NCBI GenBank assembly: GCA_963752755.1
Contig: CAVVZJ010000001.1
Location: forward strand, 1,116,001 to 1,180,000
DNA from: CAVVZJ01 sp963752755
GTDB lineage: Bacteria > Planctomycetota > Planctomycetia > Isosphaerales > Isosphaeraceae
Direction of reading: 5' to 3'
Length of the DNA stretch: 64,000 bases
The notes under the pieces were generated by a model. That model had not been told where the DNA came from, did no database searches, and saw only the letters and a program-made list of their open reading frames with translations. The stretch's first letter is position 1, and each line of letters begins with the position of its first letter. Made by a program: the position numbers and the translations under genes. Positions 19,854 through 29,711 of the stretch are shown here, piece by piece.

Positions 19854-21389
19854 ATGCTCCGAGTCCGCTGGCTCTCCGTTGCGGTCATGAGTCTCGTCGC
19901 CCTCGTCTTGCTCATCGCGAACGTTGCTCAGGGCCAGAAGCCGACGATCGCCCGCGAGGGGCAAGTCAAGGTGCCGGTGCCCGAGGTGCCCCGCGCCGAC
20001 CCGAAGTCCGCCCGAGTCCCCAGGGGCTACCGGGTCGAGGCCGTCTGGACGGGACTGACGTACCCGACGAGCGTCGAGATCGACGCGGCGGGCTCGGTCC
20101 TGGTGGCGGAGGCCGGCTATAGCGACGGCGACCCGCAGGCAACCGCCCGCATCCTCCGACTCCTGCCCGACGGTCGCAAGGAAGTCTTCATCGACCGCGG
20201 CCTTGAGGCCCCGATCAACGACCTGCTCTGGACTGGCGACCGACTCTACATCGCCCACCGGGGCAAGATCTCGTTCTGGCGGGGCGACGGCTTGCACCAT
20301 GTTGTCGAAGGGCTGCCCAGCTTCGGCTCGCATCAAAACAACCAGTTGACGATGGGGCCAGACCATCGGATCTACTTCGGCCAGGGCACGGCGACCAACG
20401 CGGGCGTCGTCGGCCTCGACAGCTTCCAGATGGGCTGGCTGAAGAAGCACCCCCAGGGGCACGACATCCCGGCGAAGGACGTCGCTCTGAAGGACGACGC
20501 CACGTTCCAGACGCCGGACCCGATCGAGGCGTTGAAGAACCAGCAGCATCGGCTGGTCAGGACCTCGCCGTTCCACCCGTTCGGCAAGACCGGCACGCAG
20601 GCGAAGGGGGCGACCAGGGCGAACGGAACAGTCCTCCGGATGAACCTCGATGGCGCCGGTCTGGAGGTTTATGCCTGGGGTTTGCGGAACCCGTTCGGAC
20701 TGCTCTGGGGACCGGACGGCAGGCTCTATGCCTCGGAACAGGGGTTCGACGAGCGCGGCAGCCGGCCGGTCGCCGACGCGCCCGACAACCTCTGGGTCAT
20801 CAAGCAGGGAGCGTGGTACGGCTGGCCGGACTACGCCTCCGGCCTCCCCATCACGGACCCGAAGTTCTTCTCCGAGCGCGGACCGAAGCCGCAGTTCGTG
20901 ATGAAGGACCATCCCCCGGTCGAGAAACCGCGGCTGACGTTGCCCGTCCATGGCTCGGCGGCGAAGATCGCGTTCAGCCCGTCGCACGGGACGTTCGGCT
21001 ACCCGGGGCAGATGTTCCTCGCCCTGTTCGGCGACCTGACGCCGATGACCGGCACCGAGATGCGGGCCTCGGGTTTCCAGGTCGCGCGAATCGATCTCGA
21101 CTCCGGCACGGTCGAGCCGTTCTTCCACGCCACGCCCAACTCCCGCGGTCCGCGTGGGGCCGAGTACGTCGCCACCGCCGGTCCAAAGCGGCCGATCGAC
21201 GTCTGGTTCACCCCCCAGGGAGACCAGATGCTCGTCGTCGATTTCGGCGCGATCGCGATGGTCGAGACCGCGACCGGCCCGCAGCCGAAACCGATCCCCG
21301 GTACGGGCGTGCTCTGGAGGATCACCCGTGAGGGGTCCGACCCCCGACCGTTCGGCTTCGGGAAATCGGAACAAGCCCACAGGCCGTGA
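19854..21389 (+). CDS. Secreted PQQ-type sugar (sorbosone) dehydrogenase-like beta-propeller
   Basis: 511 residues. A signal peptide (to about 27) is followed by a six-bladed propeller of the glucose/sorbosone dehydrogenase type: GYRVEAVWTGLTYPTSVEID, INDLLWTGDRLYIAHRGKIS, NNQLTMGPDHRIYFGQG, YAWGLRNPFGLLWGPDGRLY and PIDVWFTPQGDQMLVVDFGA. The last pair are the repeating 'GPDG' blade signatures. Family members oxidise sugars with PQQ in the periplasm, but many planctomycete homologues are uncharacterised. ATG 19854 has GGGAGA at 8 nt. The multicopper oxidase follows 144 bp downstream. Confidence 0.75.
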   Translation: MLRVRWLSVAVMSLVALVLLIANVAQGQKPTIAREGQVKVPVPEVPRADPKSARVPRGYRVEAVWTGLTYPTSVEIDAAGSVLVAEAGYSDGDPQATARILRLLPDGRKEVFIDRGLEAPINDLLWTGDRLYIAHRGKISFWRGDGLHHVVEGLPSFGSHQNNQLTMGPDHRIYFGQGTATNAGVVGLDSFQMGWLKKHPQGHDIPAKDVALKDDATFQTPDPIEALKNQQHRLVRTSPFHPFGKTGTQAKGATRANGTVLRMNLDGAGLEVYAWGLRNPFGLLWGPDGRLYASEQGFDERGSRPVADAPDNLWVIKQGAWYGWPDYASGLPITDPKFFSERGPKPQFVMKDHPPVEKPRLTLPVHGSAAKIAFSPSHGTFGYPGQMFLALFGDLTPMTGTEMRASGFQVARIDLDSGTVEPFFHATPNSRGPRGAEYVATAGPKRPIDVWFTPQGDQMLVVDFGAIAMVETATGPQPKPIPGTGVLWRITREGSDPRPFGFGKSEQAHRP

Positions 21390-21533
21390 GAACGCGCATG
21401 ACCGGAGCACAGGCAACCAATTGTGTGGTCGTCGGTTTGCCGTCGACCTGTCGCGATCCGATCCAAGAACCAGGGAAATCGGTCCGGGAGTCCGAGGCTC
21501 CCACCTTCCAAACGGACGCGACGAGGAGACCCG

Positions 21534-23434
21534 ATGGAACCGGAATCGACGACCCGACGCCACTTCCTCCAGGGCGGCACCGCCGCCGCCGCGGGACTGC
21601 TGGGGGTCGCCGCAACCCGGGCCGCCCAGGACCCGACGCCCCCGAAAGGCTCCGCGCCGGATCAGCCCGAGACCGGCCGGCCCGACATCCCCGCCGGAGA
21701 ACTGAGCCACGACCAGATCCGCACCGATCAGGAGGCCGGCCCCGACGATCCCCAGCACTTCCCCCGCTTCCACTTCGGCCGAGGCGGACCCGTCGGCACG
21801 AAATCCGACCGCGGCAAGCTCACCCGCGGCTTCCGACAGCCCGGGCTGCCGCCGGTATCCGTCGTGGCGCCCGACCTCCAAAAAGTCCCCTGGAAGTGGG
21901 TCAACGGCGCCAAGGAGTTCCACATCATCGCCGAGGTCGTCACGCGCGAGCTACTGCCCGGCATGGACTTCTTCTTCTGGGGCTTCAACGGCAGCATGCC
22001 CGGTCCCTTGATCGAGGCCAATCAGGGCGACCGCGTCCGCTTCGTCGTCCATAACCGTCTCCCCGAGGCAACCTCGATCCACTTCCACGGCCTGGAACTG
22101 CCCAACCAGATGGACGGCGTCGAGGGCCTGGTCCAGGAACCGATCCCACCGGGCAAGACGTTTGTTTATGAGTTCGACCTGCATCAGGACGGCACATTCT
22201 TTTACCATTCCCACGGCGCCATGCAAGAAATTATGGGCATGGTTGGGATGTTCATTATTCACCCGAAGGAGACGCACGAGCCAGCCGTTGACCACGACTT
22301 CAGCCTCATCTTCCAGCAGTTCTCGATCCTGCCCCAGCAGAACATCCCCAACAGCATCGGCGGCCAGTTCAACTTCTTCACGATCAACGGCCGCTCCGGA
22401 CCGTACACCACACCGATGCTCACCCGACTGGGCAGCCGCGTCCGCTGCCGCCTGCTGAACTTCAGCCCGATGAACGTCCACGCCATCCACTTCCACGGCC
22501 ACACCTTCTGGAACACCGGCACCGAGGGCGGCCGCATCCCCGAAACGGCCTGGATTCCCCGCAACACGATCAACATCAACATCGCCCAGGTCAACGACAT
22601 CGAGTTCGTCGCCAACAACCCGGGCGACTGGATCTTCCATTGCCATGTCTTGATGCACATGATGAACCACATGGTCTCGCAGACCGGACCACTGAACCTC
22701 CGCGCGGCCTCGACCATCCAGGAACTGAGCCAGGGCCACCATGTCTCGGGCATCCATTCCATGCCGACGACCGGCACCCTCGCTGGCGGCCACAGCCTTG
22801 GCAACAGCGGCCTGGCCGGGGGCCTCGGCGCCGGCGAGCACACCCAGGGACAGACGATCCCCGGCGTCACCGGAATGGCGGCCGGTCTGAACCGCGACAC
22901 GCCGGCCATCGGCGGCTCGCTGGGCCTGGGCAACGTGCTCGCCCGGCGGCATCCTCTCCAGCCAGACCGGGGAGCCGACAGTCGCAGGGAATGATCCCCG
23001 GCATCGGCCGGCAGAGCATCGGCGGCGGCCATGCCCTGTCCGATAAGTGGGCGCCCGGCTATGGCCACGGCCTCGGTCCCGGCACGATGCCCGACCAGCA
23101 TCGGCGCACCGGCCCGCCGATCGGGGGCGAGGCGCTCGGGGGGATCGACTACGACGACCCGCGCTGGCACGTCCCCGGCTTCCCGCAAGACATGATGAAT
23201 ATGAAGGAGAAGATGACCTCCGAGGAGGCGTTGAAGAAGATCCGGAAGCCCGAGACCAACGGCATGCGAGAGAACTGGTACATCGGCGTCCAGGCGATGA
23301 TGACCGTCATCCGGGTCCTGCCGGACGACCTTTACGAGAAGGTCATCAACGGCGTCCCCCTTCCGGACGGGGCCAGCGTCCCCGGTTCCGGTACCGACGA
23401 GGGTTTGCGGTTCGACGAGGACAACATGAAGTGA
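21534..23434 (+). CDS. Tat-exported multicopper oxidase with novel C-terminal extension (two frameshifts)
   Basis: A Tat signal (TTRRHFLQGGTAAAAGLLG) leads into cupredoxin domains with all four copper-ligand clusters: SIHFHGLEL, FYHSHGAM, HAIHFHGHTFW and HCHVLMHMMNHM. The oxidase ends near residue 395. A Gly/His/Met-rich linker then leads, after two single-base insertions (about 22942 and 22980), to MIPGIGRQSIGGGHALSDKW and a helical C-terminal segment (SEEALKKIRKPETNGMRENW). Without these shifts the frame stops at 22994; with them the protein is 632 residues. GAGGAG precedes ATG 21534. Its neighbours are copper-efflux genes, so a cuprous oxidase role like CueO is reasonable but inferred. Confidence 0.8.
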
Positions 23435-23512
23435 TCAGATACAGCGTGAGAAAACCCCGCGCGAGGATTGCCCCGCCGGGGTCGGAAACGGCCACAGCAT
23501 CAGGACGCAGTT

Positions 23513-25243
23513 TTATCGTGGCTGGTGGATGGCGTTGATATGACCCAGGTCGCTCGGACTCGGCGGGTGGTCGAGACCATCGACCATCAACAGCCCGGCA
23601 ATCTCGATCTCGCGATGCCGCAGCTCATACAGGGCGTTGACGTAGCCGATCGACAGCTCGACCCAGTTCCGCTGGGAGACGAGCACCTGCGCCCAGGCCG
23701 CCCGCTTCTTGCGGTAACTGTCTTCGAGGAGCTGGTAAGCCTGGCGAGCCCGCGGCAGGGTCTCCTCGCGATAGATCTGCACCGTGTTGTAGGCCGTGTT
23801 GTACTGGGCATAAACATCCGCCAGCCGGTTCTCCAGGGCAAGCTGAAGCCGCTGGACGTTGGCCCGGGAGCGGAAGAGGTCGGACTGGGCCTCGAAGATC
23901 GTCCCCTGATTCTTGTTCCAGACCGGCAGGTTCCAGCCGACCATCACGGTCGCCGCCGGCCGCTGGCTCGTCCAGTTGTAGCCGGCATCGGCGCGGACGA
24001 TCGTGTTCGGGATCGGCTCGACCTTCTCGCGCATGACCGTAATCTCGTCGCGTCGGACCTCGGCGACGGCGGCCTTGAGCTGGGGGTTGTACTCCAGGAT
24101 GTTCGCCAGCGAGGCGTCATAGTCCAGCAACGGCGCGTCGGCCTCCAGCGGCCCTTCCAGGCGTCGCATCTGGTGCCGAAGCTCGGGCACACCCGCGACG
24201 GTGATGAGGTTGATCCAGGCCCGCTTGAGCTGGTTCTGGGCGTGGATCAGGTCAATGCGGGCCTGCTGCTGCTGGATCTGGGCGGCGAGCAGGTCGGGGC
24301 GGTTCGCCTGGCCGACATTGGCCATCTCCTCGGTCGTGCGGAGGCCGGCGTCGGCGATCTTGTAGAGCAAGGCGCGGTAGTCGGCGATCCGCTGGTGGGC
24401 GAGGTATTCCATGTAGCGAATCCGGACGCCGTTGAGCACCCGCATCTGCTGGCCGATCGCCAGCCAGTTGGACGTCTCGGCCTCCCACTCGTACTTGCGC
24501 CGGCTGATCCGCCGCTTGTTGGCAGCGGGGATCTCCTGCTGGAATCGGGCCCCCTGGAATTCGCCGGGGGTGCCGTTGAGGTTGATGATCGTCTGCATGT
24601 AGGCGACGAACGGGTTGGGCCAGAGTCCGGCCTGCCAGGCCCGGCCTCGCGAGATGTTGACGATCCCGGCGGCGGCGGGCAGGGTCGGATTGCGCTGGAG
24701 GGCCATCTGCTCGAAGTCGGCCAGACTCAAGGGGCCGGGTGGACCCGTCGGCGCGGGGGGTGTCGGCGAGCCAGGCTGGTGGAGGATCTCCTCGGAGCCG
24801 GGACGCGTCGGCGGGAGGGCCATCGTCGGCTCGTCGGTGGGGGGGACGACCGGGGGCGAGGGGGCGGTCCAGGGAGGAAACGGCGGAGTCGCCGGCCCGG
24901 CCGGCTCGGGTCGCGGTCGGATCGGCGGCGGTGGATTGTCCGAGGGCAAGGCCCAGGGGGGGAACTCGGCCGAGGGGTCGGACGGCAGCACATAATCGGG
25001 CGCCCGGGGCGGAGCGACCGGAGGTCGGGGCGCCTGGGCAATCCGGAATCCGGACGCCTCCGGCCTGCGTCCACGGAACGACCCGGGCGAGGCGGTCATC
25101 GAGCCGGTTCCGACCGTTCCCGGCGTGGGACGGCTGACCGGCGCCGGAGCCGGTTCCTCACCGGAGGCGGTCAGGGGATCGATCAGGGCGAGAACCAGGC
25201 CGAGCCAGGCCGGTCCGCCGCCTCCGATACCTCTCCTGCACAT
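23513..25243 (-). CDS. TolC-family outer-membrane efflux protein (first copy)
   Basis: About 576 residues. A signal-like N-terminus is followed by an unusually long Pro-rich linker (about 30-170) before the two OEP repeats. The repeats start at LADFEQMALQRNPTL and show the usual long amphipathic helices (LLYKIADAGLRTTEEMANVG, LENRLADVYAQYNTAYNTVQ, RQAYQLLEDSYRKKRAAWAQ). TolC proteins form the outer-membrane channel of RND and ABC exporters. The start at 25243 has GGAGGAGG upstream. It lies apart from the cusB/cusA pair, and a second TolC at 26.8-28.5 kb is nearer, so which one serves the pump is open. Confidence 0.88.
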   Translation of the reverse strand: MCRRGIGGGGPAWLGLVLALIDPLTASGEEPAPAPVSRPTPGTVGTGSMTASPGSFRGRRPEASGFRIAQAPRPPVAPPRAPDYVLPSDPSAEFPPWALPSDNPPPPIRPRPEPAGPATPPFPPWTAPSPPVVPPTDEPTMALPPTRPGSEEILHQPGSPTPPAPTGPPGPLSLADFEQMALQRNPTLPAAAGIVNISRGRAWQAGLWPNPFVAYMQTIINLNGTPGEFQGARFQQEIPAANKRRISRRKYEWEAETSNWLAIGQQMRVLNGVRIRYMEYLAHQRIADYRALLYKIADAGLRTTEEMANVGQANRPDLLAAQIQQQQARIDLIHAQNQLKRAWINLITVAGVPELRHQMRRLEGPLEADAPLLDYDASLANILEYNPQLKAAVAEVRRDEITVMREKVEPIPNTIVRADAGYNWTSQRPAATVMVGWNLPVWNKNQGTIFEAQSDLFRSRANVQRLQLALENRLADVYAQYNTAYNTVQIYREETLPRARQAYQLLEDSYRKKRAAWAQVLVSQRNWVELSIGYVNALYELRHREIEIAGLLMVDGLDHPPSPSDLGHINAIHQPR

Positions 25244-25503
25244 ACCGGCCTCCTCCCTGCCCGTTGCGAATGAGCCCCGCTCCGGTGCGAAGTTTATCGG
25301 TTGCCCGAGGGATGCCGCTTGCATCGGTTGTGGTCGAGAGACCGGAAATCGAAGACTTTCCAGGCAATGAGGCGGACCGGGTCGGACCGGTTGCCGATGG
25401 ATAGGACTGCGAGGAATGGCCCGGAGACGACCACGATCGGAGATTCACCCCCAAGTCGGGACCAACCCCGCCGGCGCCACCATCCCTTTCGGAGGACGAG
25501 GCC

Positions 25504-25875
25504 ATGGGCCGTGAGAGAACCCTGGGACGAGTCCGGATCGCATTGCTGGCGTTGAGCGTGCCGGTTGCTCTGGCCGGCTGGTCGAGGGCCGAGGGGCCGG
25601 GCCACGGAGGCTGGGGGATGGCACTCGATCATGGCGTCGGTCCTGATCGTGGGGCCTATGACGTGCCGTTCCCCGGCTGGCGACCCGGTCCGGAGTGCGG
25701 CCGACACGGCCACGACGTCGGCCCCCGCTCCGAGTGGCGCTTTCTCAACAGCCATTCGCCTTACGTCCGCACTGGCCTGTACCGCTATCCCCTCTTCGGC
25801 TTCGGCGGCTACATCCCCGCCGGTCCGCACGACGATGCCCTCTACCGGACCGGCCGAGGCCCCTTGAAGCGCTGA
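25504..25875 (+). CDS. Small secreted His/Gly-rich protein
   Basis: 123 residues. A clear signal peptide (VRIALLALSVPVALAGWSRA) is followed by a Gly/His/Pro/Arg-rich mature part (GPGHGGWGMALDHGVGP, ECGRHGHDVGP) and an aromatic C-terminus (YRYPLFGFGGYIPAGPHDD). CGGAGGACGAGG precedes the ATG. No family recognised. The His content and the neighbouring efflux genes allow a metal-binding guess, nothing firmer. Confidence 0.6.
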   Translation: MGRERTLGRVRIALLALSVPVALAGWSRAEGPGHGGWGMALDHGVGPDRGAYDVPFPGWRPGPECGRHGHDVGPRSEWRFLNSHSPYVRTGLYRYPLFGFGGYIPAGPHDDALYRTGRGPLKR

Positions 25876-26460
25876 TCAGGGTCGACGAGTTCGCCGTCTC
25901 GGGGAGAGTGCCGCACTAACTCGAAGAGGAGCCGGCCAGACAAGGAGCCCGCTTTGTTTGACTGCCGGCCGCGGCTCCAGGAGGATTGGGGACGCCCAGA
26001 CGACGCGACAGAAACACGCCCGCGACGGTTCAGATAATTCGAGGAGACGCTCCGAGCCACGCCAAGCACCGAGAATTAAACCTTTGCTCACACATAACTT
26101 GAGCCAACACCCAGTCGATTGAGAAGTCCGATCGGTGCCAGGAACGCGTCGCGGCGTCCATCCGCTGCGCCCGGCCGGCGGCAGGGTCCGGACATCCGCC
26201 GGATTGCCAGGGGATTATCGCTAATTATAGCATCCTATTGCCCGCCGGCGTGGAGTCCCTCGGCCTCCCGAGGAACCGAGGGAGTCGCCTTCCGGGGGCC
26301 AGACGGTCGGGACAGCGGGTCCATATCCCGAGTACGAGGGACCAGGATGCCTCGAAGGGCGTGTTATGCTGAGGTCTGGTGGACGTGGCCCGGCGATTCG
26401 TGGCAGCAGTCACGACACCGTAGCGGGCCCGGTCACCGGAACGGATCAGGAGGTTTAACA
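25876..26460. other. Intergenic region containing one copy of the TGCTATAATTA element
   Basis: 585 bp with no convincing gene. Its centre (26044-26240) is a copy, on the minus strand, of the element described at 52483 and 59645. The last 30 bp carry AGGAGG for the 26461 gene. Confidence 0.5.
26118..26232 (-). repeat. Copy C of a three-copy promoter/leader element
   Basis: Read on the minus strand, the copy begins with TGCTATAATTA (26222-26232), identical over 11 bases to the two other copies. It continues with CGCCGCGACGCG (26145-26156), identical to copy A over 12 bases, and GGACTTCTCAAT (26118-26129), which parallels GAACTTCA-AAT in the others. Offsets of the three blocks from the -10 box are 74 and 101 nt, against 70-71 and 96-97 in the others. 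A GGAGCGTCTC motif follows near 26045-26054. It is the most diverged copy. Confidence 0.55.
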
Positions 26461-26910
26461 ATGCTTGAAAGATGGCGGCTGGGTTCGGCGCTGCTCGTTC
26501 TGGGAGTTCTGGCCATCGGTTTCGAGGACGTACCGGCGCGGGCCCAGATGGCGGGCATGAGGCGTCCGCTGGGGGGCTACGGTGCGGCGACGATCGGGTC
26601 GTACTATGGCAACCGCGGCGGGCCGCTCATCCCGTACGGCGGGGGGCTAGGCGGGTTCGTCCCCTACGAGGGGCTTGAAGCCCGCCAACCGGTCGCGGGA
26701 TGGATGCCTCGGCCAATCCCGACGACTCCCATCGGCGGGGTCGGGCTCAGCGGAACCCCGATCGGCGGGGCCTCGCGAATGCAAGGGCCGGACATCTACC
26801 GACCGTTCAATTATCGGGGGCGATTCGGGATGGGTGCGTCGTCTCCGATGACCCGACGTTACGGGCCGGGGCTCGGCTACCCGTTCCGGCAGCCGATGGG
26901 CTTCCGCTGA
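26461..26910 (+). CDS. Small secreted Gly/Pro/Arg-rich protein
   Basis: 149 residues with a signal peptide (LGSALLVLGVLAIGFEDVPA, cleavage near ARAQ). The mature part is rich in Gly, Pro, Tyr and Arg (GGYGAATIGSYYGNRGG, PYGGGLGGFVPYEG). AGGAGG ends 6 nt before ATG 26461. No family recognised; similar short glycine-rich exported proteins are common in this lineage. Its end may overlap the convergent TolC gene, whose last frame remains open into it. Confidence 0.65.
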   Translation: MLERWRLGSALLVLGVLAIGFEDVPARAQMAGMRRPLGGYGAATIGSYYGNRGGPLIPYGGGLGGFVPYEGLEARQPVAGWMPRPIPTTPIGGVGLSGTPIGGASRMQGPDIYRPFNYRGRFGMGASSPMTRRYGPGLGYPFRQPMGFR

Positions 26911-28458
26911 GCAGGCGGAAGCGGCCGAAGTTCCGGTCACCGATAGGAACGGTGCCTGGCTCGTTGGCCGCCTCCGGCACCGGAGTCGGGCGGAACGGGC
27001 CGGGCTCGTCGGGGGCCGGCGGGGCCGGGGCGGGAGCCGTCTCGGGGGCGATCGGGTGCTCGTTGAGCTGGACACCGACGGCTCGTTCCAGCGAGGCCAG
27101 CGACTTGCCCAGGGCCGATTCGAGCTGGGCCACCTGCAATTCGATCTCGAGCACCTCGCGCCAGGCGGTGATGAGCGTCAGGAAATCGACCCGAGCCGCC
27201 TGGTAGTCGTTGGAGGCGACGTCCAGGGCCTGCTCGGCGCGAGGGCAGGATCGTCTCGCGGAAGAGGGCGATGATCTGACGCTGCGAACGGGCCTGGGTC
27301 AGCAGGTCCTTGATCTGGCGGAAGGCGCCGTCGCGCTCGGCCTCGTAGAGCCGGGCGTCGGCCATGGCGCGAGCCTGAGCCTCGCAAACTCCAGCGGCCA
27401 ACTTGCCGCGGTAGACCGGCAGGTTGAAGCCAACGAACAGACCGACGTTGTCGTTGCCGTTGGCCATCGGCGCCAGGGCGCCGTGCGTGGAGAGGTAGCC
27501 GTAATTGACGCCGAGGGTGACGTTGGGATAGTAACGTTTGCGGGCCAGCTCGACGGCCTTCTCGTCGCGAGCGATGGCGGCCCCCCGGCCCTTCAACTCG
27601 GGGCGGGCGGCCACGGCGAGCTGATAGAGGCGATCGACCTCGGCCGGCACGCTGCCGATCGGGATGTCGGGCAAGGTTTGCAGGTCGGACTCGGGGCTGA
27701 TGTGGAGTTGCTGGGCCAGCGCGGCGCGGGCCTCGGTCAGACCCTGGTCGGGTCTTGATCAGCTCGCTCTCGATGTCGGCCAGCATGACCTCAGCCCGGA
27801 GCACCTCCTGCTGGCTGGTCTGGCCATTCTCGTAGCGGACCCGGGCCAGCTCCAGGGAGTCGTTGAGCAGCTCGCGGTTCTGCAGCAGGATCTGCTCGGC
27901 CCGATCGATTGAAGTAGAGGTCGTAATAGGCCCGCTTGACTGCCTCGACCACATCGAGCTGGGCGGCGGCCAGCTCGGCGAGGGCGACCTGGACGTCGTC
28001 GGACGCCGCCGCGCCCCGGAGCCGCAACGTGCCGAACCAGGGGAACTGCTGGGCGATCAGGAGGTTCCAGGGCAGGTAGCCGGCGGCCGTCTGAAGGCCG
28101 TTGCTGTTGCTGGGATAGATCGTATTGCTGACGACCGGGTCGTCCAGCGCGGTGACCTGCGGGATGCGGTGCTTCAAGGCCAGGAGATTGTACCGGGCGG
28201 CCTGGACGGTCCGATTCTCGGCCAACGCATGGCGAATGTACACGTCCACCGGCTGGGGACCGAGCTGAAGCGAGGGTCCCGGGGCCGGGCGCAGGTCACC
28301 GCCGACGGCCGGCCGGGAGGAGTTCGCATTGGGGGGAGGGCGGCCACGGACCGTCGCTGAGGACGCAGCATCGTTCCGGGTCGGGGGATCAACTGGGCCT
28401 CACCGGTCGTCCCCGCCAGCAGCGCCGCCACCGCCGCGCAGGAGCGTAGCCTCCTCAT
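26807..28458 (-). CDS. TolC-family outer-membrane protein, second copy (four frameshifts)
   Basis: Four overlapping minus-strand frames reconstruct one TolC/CusC-type protein of about 549 residues. It has a signal peptide (MRRLRSCAAVAALLAGTTGEA), PQPVDVYIRHALAENRTVQA, FPWFGTLRLRGAAASDDVQV, LARVRYENGQTSQQEVLRAE, AARPELKGRGAAIARDEKAV, YPNVTLGVNYGYLS and LTLITAWREVLEIELQVAQL. The frame changes lie near 28386 (one base missing in a C run), 27908, 27760 and 27243 (one extra base each). GGGAGG precedes the ATG. The 3' end is uncertain because the last frame stays open to 26807 inside the convergent gene. It is divergent from the Cys-rich and CusB genes and is the better candidate for the pump's outer channel. 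Confidence 0.75.
26901..26921. terminator. Hairpin between convergent genes
   Basis: CTTCCGC and GCGGAAG form a 7-bp stem with a 7-base loop that contains the TGA of the 26461 gene. No T-run follows, so this would be a weak or bidirectional terminator. Confidence 0.35.
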
Positions 28459-28887
28459 GACCGACCTCCCTCATCAATCCGCCGCCTGACGCGCATCGAG
28501 CGTCCCCGGCACAAAAGGTCCTGTTGAGCCCGACCTCCGTTATCGGCATGGCAAGATCGAATTCTTCGGGCAATCGGCGCCATCCAGGAAGTTGTGGCGA
28601 GACAGGAATTATGCGCAAACCGTCTCGACCAGACTCGGCCCCTGACCGGCCCCCTGACGGGGATTCCGCCGCATCGCCGAATTGGCGCGAACCTTCGAGG
28701 CATTCGGGTCGAAAACTTCATTGAAGACGGTGTCGCCCGGAAAGTCCAAGCTGTGGCGACAGATCGGACGATCTTTAAGCATCGGTCGGATTTTCACTTG
28801 TCCGGGCTGGCACTTTCGGGTAGGTTATCGTTGATGCCTTTCCCCGGTATGACGAAGGGGATTTTCCTCGCTCTGCAGCAGGGTTTT
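28459..28887. other. Divergent intergenic region between TolC and Cys-rich genes
   Basis: 429 bp that must hold promoters for both directions. A possible box pair TTGTCC (28798) and TAGGTT (about 28822) points to the right. I see no clear copper-regulator dyad. Short frames here lack protein character. Confidence 0.35.
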
Positions 28888-29352
28888 ATGCGAATGGCTT
28901 CCCGAAACCACGACCGTTTCTCCCAGATTGCACTCGTTGCGATCACGTGGGGCATCCTGGTCTCGTGGGGCGCCTCGGTGAGCCAGGCCGCGGACTCCGG
29001 ATCGGGTGGGCACGCTTGCTGCGCAACCCGTCCTGTGGTCGATTGCGTGTGCTGTGAGCCGACATCGTCGGAAGAGTCGGCCCTGAGGAGACCTGGCGAG
29101 CTGGCTATTCCGGTGGCGCACGAGGCCGGTCGCGTCGCACCCTGCGTCTGTCGAGCCGATGACCCGGCCGCACCGTCGCCGAATTCGGAGCCTCGCCCCG
29201 CCGAACCGCGTCCCGACCAGGGACGGGTCGAGATCTTGCCTCATCCGGCCCTCGCCATGACCCTGGCGAGTCGGTCCTCGATCTCGCTGGTTGTCGATGT
29301 TTGCCAACCGGCTCGACCCCTCTATCTCAGCACATCCCGCCTGCTCTGCTGA
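28888..29352 (+). CDS. Secreted Cys-rich protein next to the efflux genes
   Basis: About 154 residues from ATG 28888 (AGCAGGG upstream); ATG 28834 is an alternative. A signal peptide (IALVAITWGILVSWGASVSQ) is followed by a cluster of cysteines (HACCATRPVVDCVCCEP, then APCVCRADD). The rest is Pro/Ser-rich, with a hydrophobic end (SLVVDVCQPARPLYLSTSRL). The CC/CxCC arrangement suits metal binding or disulfides. Placed between a TolC and the CusBA genes, a periplasmic metal-binding role is a reasonable guess. No family recognised. Confidence 0.55.
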   Translation: MRMASRNHDRFSQIALVAITWGILVSWGASVSQAADSGSGGHACCATRPVVDCVCCEPTSSEESALRRPGELAIPVAHEAGRVAPCVCRADDPAAPSPNSEPRPAEPRPDQGRVEILPHPALAMTLASRSSISLVVDVCQPARPLYLSTSRLLC

Positions 29353-29711
29353 GAATGCCGCTGCGCCCGATCCCGAGCGGCTCCCCGGCGCCCGCGCAGC
29401 CATGCTGGTTCCGTCCCGGCGTCGGGACCGACCACCCGGAAGAGATCCCGCGACCCGGAACCCAGCCGCACCTGGCTGAGATTCCGCGGTGAGTGGAGCT
29501 TCTCTCCGGACCTGACTCACGGGTCCTGGTCTGAGGACTGAGGTTCCCACGGCCGGCGATCGGCCGCGCCCTCAAACAGCCGGGGTGCGCTGACGGGATC
29601 GGGCGGAACTTTCACGCGGGGCGTGTTCTCCCGAGGAGCCTCGGGAGCGCGACCGTCACCGATTCAACACATACTTGACTTTTTAAAATAACGCAGAAAG
29701 GGACTGAAGCC
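29353..29711. other. Intergenic region with an 8+2+8 palindrome
   Basis: 359 bp without a supported gene. It contains the palindrome at 29629-29646 and an AT-rich segment (ttgactttttaaaataac) just upstream of the 29712 gene. Confidence 0.4.
29629..29646. promoter_or_regulatory. Perfect palindrome TCCCGAGG-ag-CCTCGGGA
   Basis: Eight-base arms around two bases, 66 bp upstream of the YHS-like gene. It may be an operator for the metal-resistance genes or, less likely, a stem that ends transcription from upstream. Confidence 0.4.

Noticed and set aside
29678..29693. TTGACT followed by TAAAAT as a promoter
   Set aside because: The spacing between the boxes is only about 4 bp, far from the required 16-18.
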